Positions 5,515 to 6,631 of a stretch of 6,631 nt of DNA are shown in pieces. The position numbers were made by a program, and so were the translations under genes. The notes under the pieces are model-generated. The model was not told where the DNA came from, ran no database searches, and worked only from the letters and a program-made list of their open reading frames with translations. How positions within the stretch are numbered: the stretch's first letter is position 1; each line of letters starts with the position of its first letter. Origin of the DNA: Helicobacteraceae bacterium (GTDB taxonomy: Bacteria; Campylobacterota; Campylobacteria; Campylobacterales; Sulfurimonadaceae); contig JAUWLG010000074.1 of assembly GCA_030613795.1 (NCBI GenBank), positions 1-6,631 on the forward strand, given 5' to 3'.

Positions 5515-5907
5515 CTATTTTTTGGTATTTTCGACCTCTTTTAATTTTTTTAAAAAACCTTTTGGTCCAAGTGCTTCAACAACAGCCTTTCCGATCTGTT
5601 CCGCATTAGTATTGAGGAAGTAAACAGTTGGTGTTGAATAAATTTTATACCCTTCTCGTTTATCATACTCAATATCTATCTCAACCGCCACAAAATTACT
5701 GTTTATATACTTGGAGACATTTTTGTCTGAATTCATAGTCCATAGCATCTCATCGCACTTAGCACAGCCCTCTTTTATAAAAAAAAGCATCACTTTTTTC
5801 TGCTCACTCTTTGCCTCTTTTAAAGCGGACTTATAATCGTCTGCCCAATTGGTCTCGGCAAAAAGTGATACGGTCACAAAAATAAGGGTTAAAAAGAGTT
5901 TATACAT
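5515..5907 (-). CDS. Exported thioredoxin-like protein with CAKC motif (paralogue A)
   Basis: The protein has 130 residues from ATG 5907. Residues 1-17 (MYKLFLTLIFVTVSLFA) are a signal peptide, so the mature protein should be periplasmic. The mature part is a thioredoxin fold of the short Thioredoxin_7/DsbD-C-terminal type: NWADDY at 20-25, strand VMLFF at 39-43, the redox pair C48-A-K-C51, strand FVAVEIDI at 72-79 and the cis-proline P93 in STPT at 91-94. It probably reduces or exchanges disulfides of exported proteins or c-type cytochrome precursors; the substrate is unknown. A GTG at 5916 is also in frame, but the strong site GAGGGAGGTG points to ATG 5907. It aligns without gaps to paralogue B through nearly the whole length, about 40% identical by hand count. 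The two differ in the residues between the cysteines and in the 107-116 segment. Confidence 0.85.
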   Translation of the reverse strand: MYKLFLTLIFVTVSLFAETNWADDYKSALKEAKSEQKKVMLFFIKEGCAKCDEMLWTMNSDKNVSKYINSNFVAVEIDIEYDKREGYKIYSTPTVYFLNTNAEQIGKAVVEALGPKGFLKKLKEVENTKK

Positions 5908-5913
5908 CGTAGA

Positions 5914-5923
5914 CACCTCCCTC
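5914..5923 (-). promoter_or_regulatory. Strong ribosome binding site GAGGGAGGTG deciding the start at 5907
   Basis: On the minus strand the core GGAGG (5916-5920) lies eight bases before ATG 5907. The in-frame GTG at 5914-5916 overlaps the site itself and cannot use it, so ATG 5907 is the start. This is the strongest Shine-Dalgarno match in the window. Confidence 0.75.
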
Positions 5924-5933
5924 TGTGTTGTTC

Positions 5934-5939
5934 ATTATA
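5934..5939 (-). promoter_or_regulatory. -10 box TATAAT of thioredoxin-like gene A
   Basis: A perfect TATAAT on the minus strand lies 26 bases before ATG 5907. It would give a short leader that includes the strong ribosome site. No convincing -35 element is seen at the normal spacing. Confidence 0.45.
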
Positions 5940-6001
5940 ACGCAGACAAGGTTCCAAAGATAATGAAGAAGAGTAGTTGTCTAGAAGTATCGTAATTTAG
6001 A

Positions 6002-6019
6002 AGGTGAAATAATTCACCT
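6002..6019 (-). terminator. Stem-loop downstream of thioredoxin-like gene B
   Basis: AGGTGAA (6002-6008), a four-base loop and TTCACCT (6013-6019) form a seven-base-pair perfect hairpin about 17 bases beyond the stop of gene B. On the minus strand it is followed by TCTAAATT rather than a clean T-run. It may be a weak terminator or an mRNA-protecting 3' hairpin. It would separate transcription of the two thioredoxin-like genes. Confidence 0.4.
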
Positions 6020-6036
6020 GTACAATCGTCAAGTTT

Positions 6037-6426
6037 TTATTTAGCTGCTTGAACCTGTTTCAGTCTTTTCATAAAACCATCAACCGTAGAGCCACCCATC
6101 TTAACATCACCGATCTGCTTGCCGTTACTGTCTAAAAAGTAAAAAGTAGGTGTTCCAAAGACTTCATAGCCCTCTTTATCATCAATATCCAGGTTTAGTT
6201 CGATCGGCACAAAGTACTTATCAACATAGTCCGTTACCTTCTTTTGCGTATAGACTTCGTCCTTCATCTTCTCACAGACTTGACATGCACTGAGTGTAAA
6301 CATAAGAATGATCTTCTTATTCTCTTTTTTTGCTTGTGCCAACCCTGTCTCATAATCTTCTGCCCAGTTCAGGTCGGCAAAAAGTGAAGACGTAAGAAAT
6401 AAAACCAGTAAAAATAGTTTTTTCAT
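6037..6426 (-). CDS. Exported thioredoxin-like protein with CQVC motif (paralogue B)
   Basis: The protein has 129 residues from ATG 6426. Residues 1-17 (MKKLFLLVLFLTSSLFA) form a signal peptide. The thioredoxin fold then follows the same positions as paralogue A: NWAEDY at 20-25, IILMF at 39-43, C48-Q-V-C51, FVPIEL at 72-77, KEGYEVFGTPT at 84-94 with cis-proline P93, and a last helix at 115-126. It is predicted to act as a periplasmic thiol-disulfide protein with unknown partner. The frame remains open upstream to 6510, but those 28 residues would hide the signal peptide and span the promoter. AAGGA at 6435-6439, eight bases before ATG 6426, settles the start. The two paralogues lie in tandem on the same strand 129 bases apart, consistent with an old gene duplication. 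Each has its own TATAAT box and ribosome site, so they can be expressed separately. Confidence 0.85.
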   Translation of the reverse strand: MKKLFLLVLFLTSSLFADLNWAEDYETGLAQAKKENKKIILMFTLSACQVCEKMKDEVYTQKKVTDYVDKYFVPIELNLDIDDKEGYEVFGTPTFYFLDSNGKQIGDVKMGGSTVDGFMKRLKQVQAAK

Positions 6427-6434
6427 TAAGGGCG

Positions 6435-6439
6435 TCCTT
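6435..6439 (-). promoter_or_regulatory. Ribosome binding site AAGGA deciding the start at 6426
   Basis: AAGGA on the minus strand lies eight bases before ATG 6426, which opens directly into the signal peptide. It rules against the longer frame from 6510. Confidence 0.65.
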
Positions 6440-6463
6440 ATAGATATATAAATTTGAGTTGTG

Positions 6464-6469
6464 ATTATA
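6464..6469 (-). promoter_or_regulatory. -10 box TATAAT of thioredoxin-like gene B
   Basis: A perfect TATAAT lies 37 bases before ATG 6426 on the minus strand and would give a leader of about 30 bases. A small inverted repeat TGTGT-AAA-ACACA (6490-6502) sits just upstream of it, around the -30 to -45 region, and could be an operator or chance. Confidence 0.45.
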
Positions 6470-6503
6470 TCATGTAAGCGTGGAGCCATTGTGTAAAACA
6501 CAC

Positions 6504-6535
6504 TGCCCAAATATTGAAGTAGAAGAATTTGGGCA
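6504..6535 (-). terminator. Hairpin with nine-base-pair perfect stem after the rightmost gene
   Basis: TGCCCAAAT (6504-6512) and ATTTGGGCA (6527-6535) are perfect inverted repeats around a 14-base loop. They begin 13 bases beyond the stop codon at 6549. On the minus strand the stem is followed, after GTGTG, by a run of four T (6495-6498). This is the best terminator candidate in the window, although the T-tract is short and displaced. It would end the transcript of the rightmost gene before the promoter of thioredoxin-like gene B. Confidence 0.5.
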
Positions 6536-6548
6536 TTAACTATCTCTC

Positions 6549-6631
6549 TTATTTGGCAACAAGTGTTGCTGTTACATCAATGTTGTCAAAGATAATCATA
6601 CTCATAAAGTTATTATCTATATCAAACTCAG
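6549..6631 (-). CDS. C-terminal 26 residues of an unrecognised gene, 5' end outside window
   Basis: A frame open from the right edge ends at TAA (6549-6551). The visible tail contains FDIDNNFMSMIIFDNID and ends in TATLVAK. The alternation of short hydrophobic strands (SMIIF, then IDVTATLVA) suggests a beta-rich C-terminus. A YceI-type lipocalin-like exported protein is one possibility, but the fragment is too short to assign. Its support as coding is the stop followed at a sensible distance by the hairpin at 6504-6535. Confidence 0.5.
   Translation of the reverse strand, partial: EFDIDNNFMSMIIFDNIDVTATLVAK

Noticed and set aside
5917..6036. Small RNA or extra gene between the two thioredoxin-like genes
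   Set aside because: Only the promoter, ribosome site and a seven-pair hairpin are seen. No open frame or larger structured RNA could be supported.
6427..6510. Longer start of thioredoxin-like protein B at 6510
   Set aside because: The extension buries the signal peptide and spans the TATAAT box, and AAGGA fits ATG 6426.

Overview
The window is ordinary chromosomal bacterial DNA: dense genes, moderately AT-rich, with short intergenic gaps. The protein set fits a Campylobacterota (epsilonproteobacterial) genome of the Sulfurimonas/Sulfurovum kind: an ExoX-like nuclease, a DUF819 permease, a dipeptide epimerase, small secreted thioredoxin-like proteins and short hypothetical genes. This placement is an inference from protein style and base composition, not from a marker gene. 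No rRNA, tRNA, CRISPR array, insertion sequence or phage gene was seen.

Layout. (1) 1-333, minus: N-terminal part of an unrecognised protein with a BRCT-like look, preceded by a TATAAT box so close to the ATG that its mRNA may be leaderless. (2) 334-550: divergent intergenic region with a heptad repeat and two short palindromes. (3) 551-790, plus: small two-helix membrane protein. (4) 807-1975, minus: an exonuclease X-like DEDDh nuclease and, upstream of it, a small protein that may be a winged-helix relative of replication initiators. (5) 2138-5195, plus: three genes joined by two ATGA overlaps. They encode a secreted N-acetylmuramoyl-L-alanine amidase, a DUF819 multi-pass membrane protein, and an L-Ala-D/L-Glu-type dipeptide epimerase whose C-terminus carries a complete GIY-YIG nuclease-like domain. 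(6) 5202-6426, minus: an acidic helical protein and two paralogous exported thioredoxin-like proteins. (7) 6549-6631, minus: the C-terminal 26 residues of an unrecognised gene.

The most interesting unit is the 2138-5195 operon. Its gene order reads as a compact murein-peptide salvage route. The amidase would release stem peptides from peptidoglycan outside the cytoplasm, the DUF819 protein would be a candidate importer, and the epimerase would convert L-Ala-D-Glu to L-Ala-L-Glu for catabolism. The amidase and epimerase assignments rest on visible catalytic residues. The transporter role of DUF819 is inferred from context only. The in-frame GIY-YIG fusion to a metabolic enzyme is the clearest oddity in the window.
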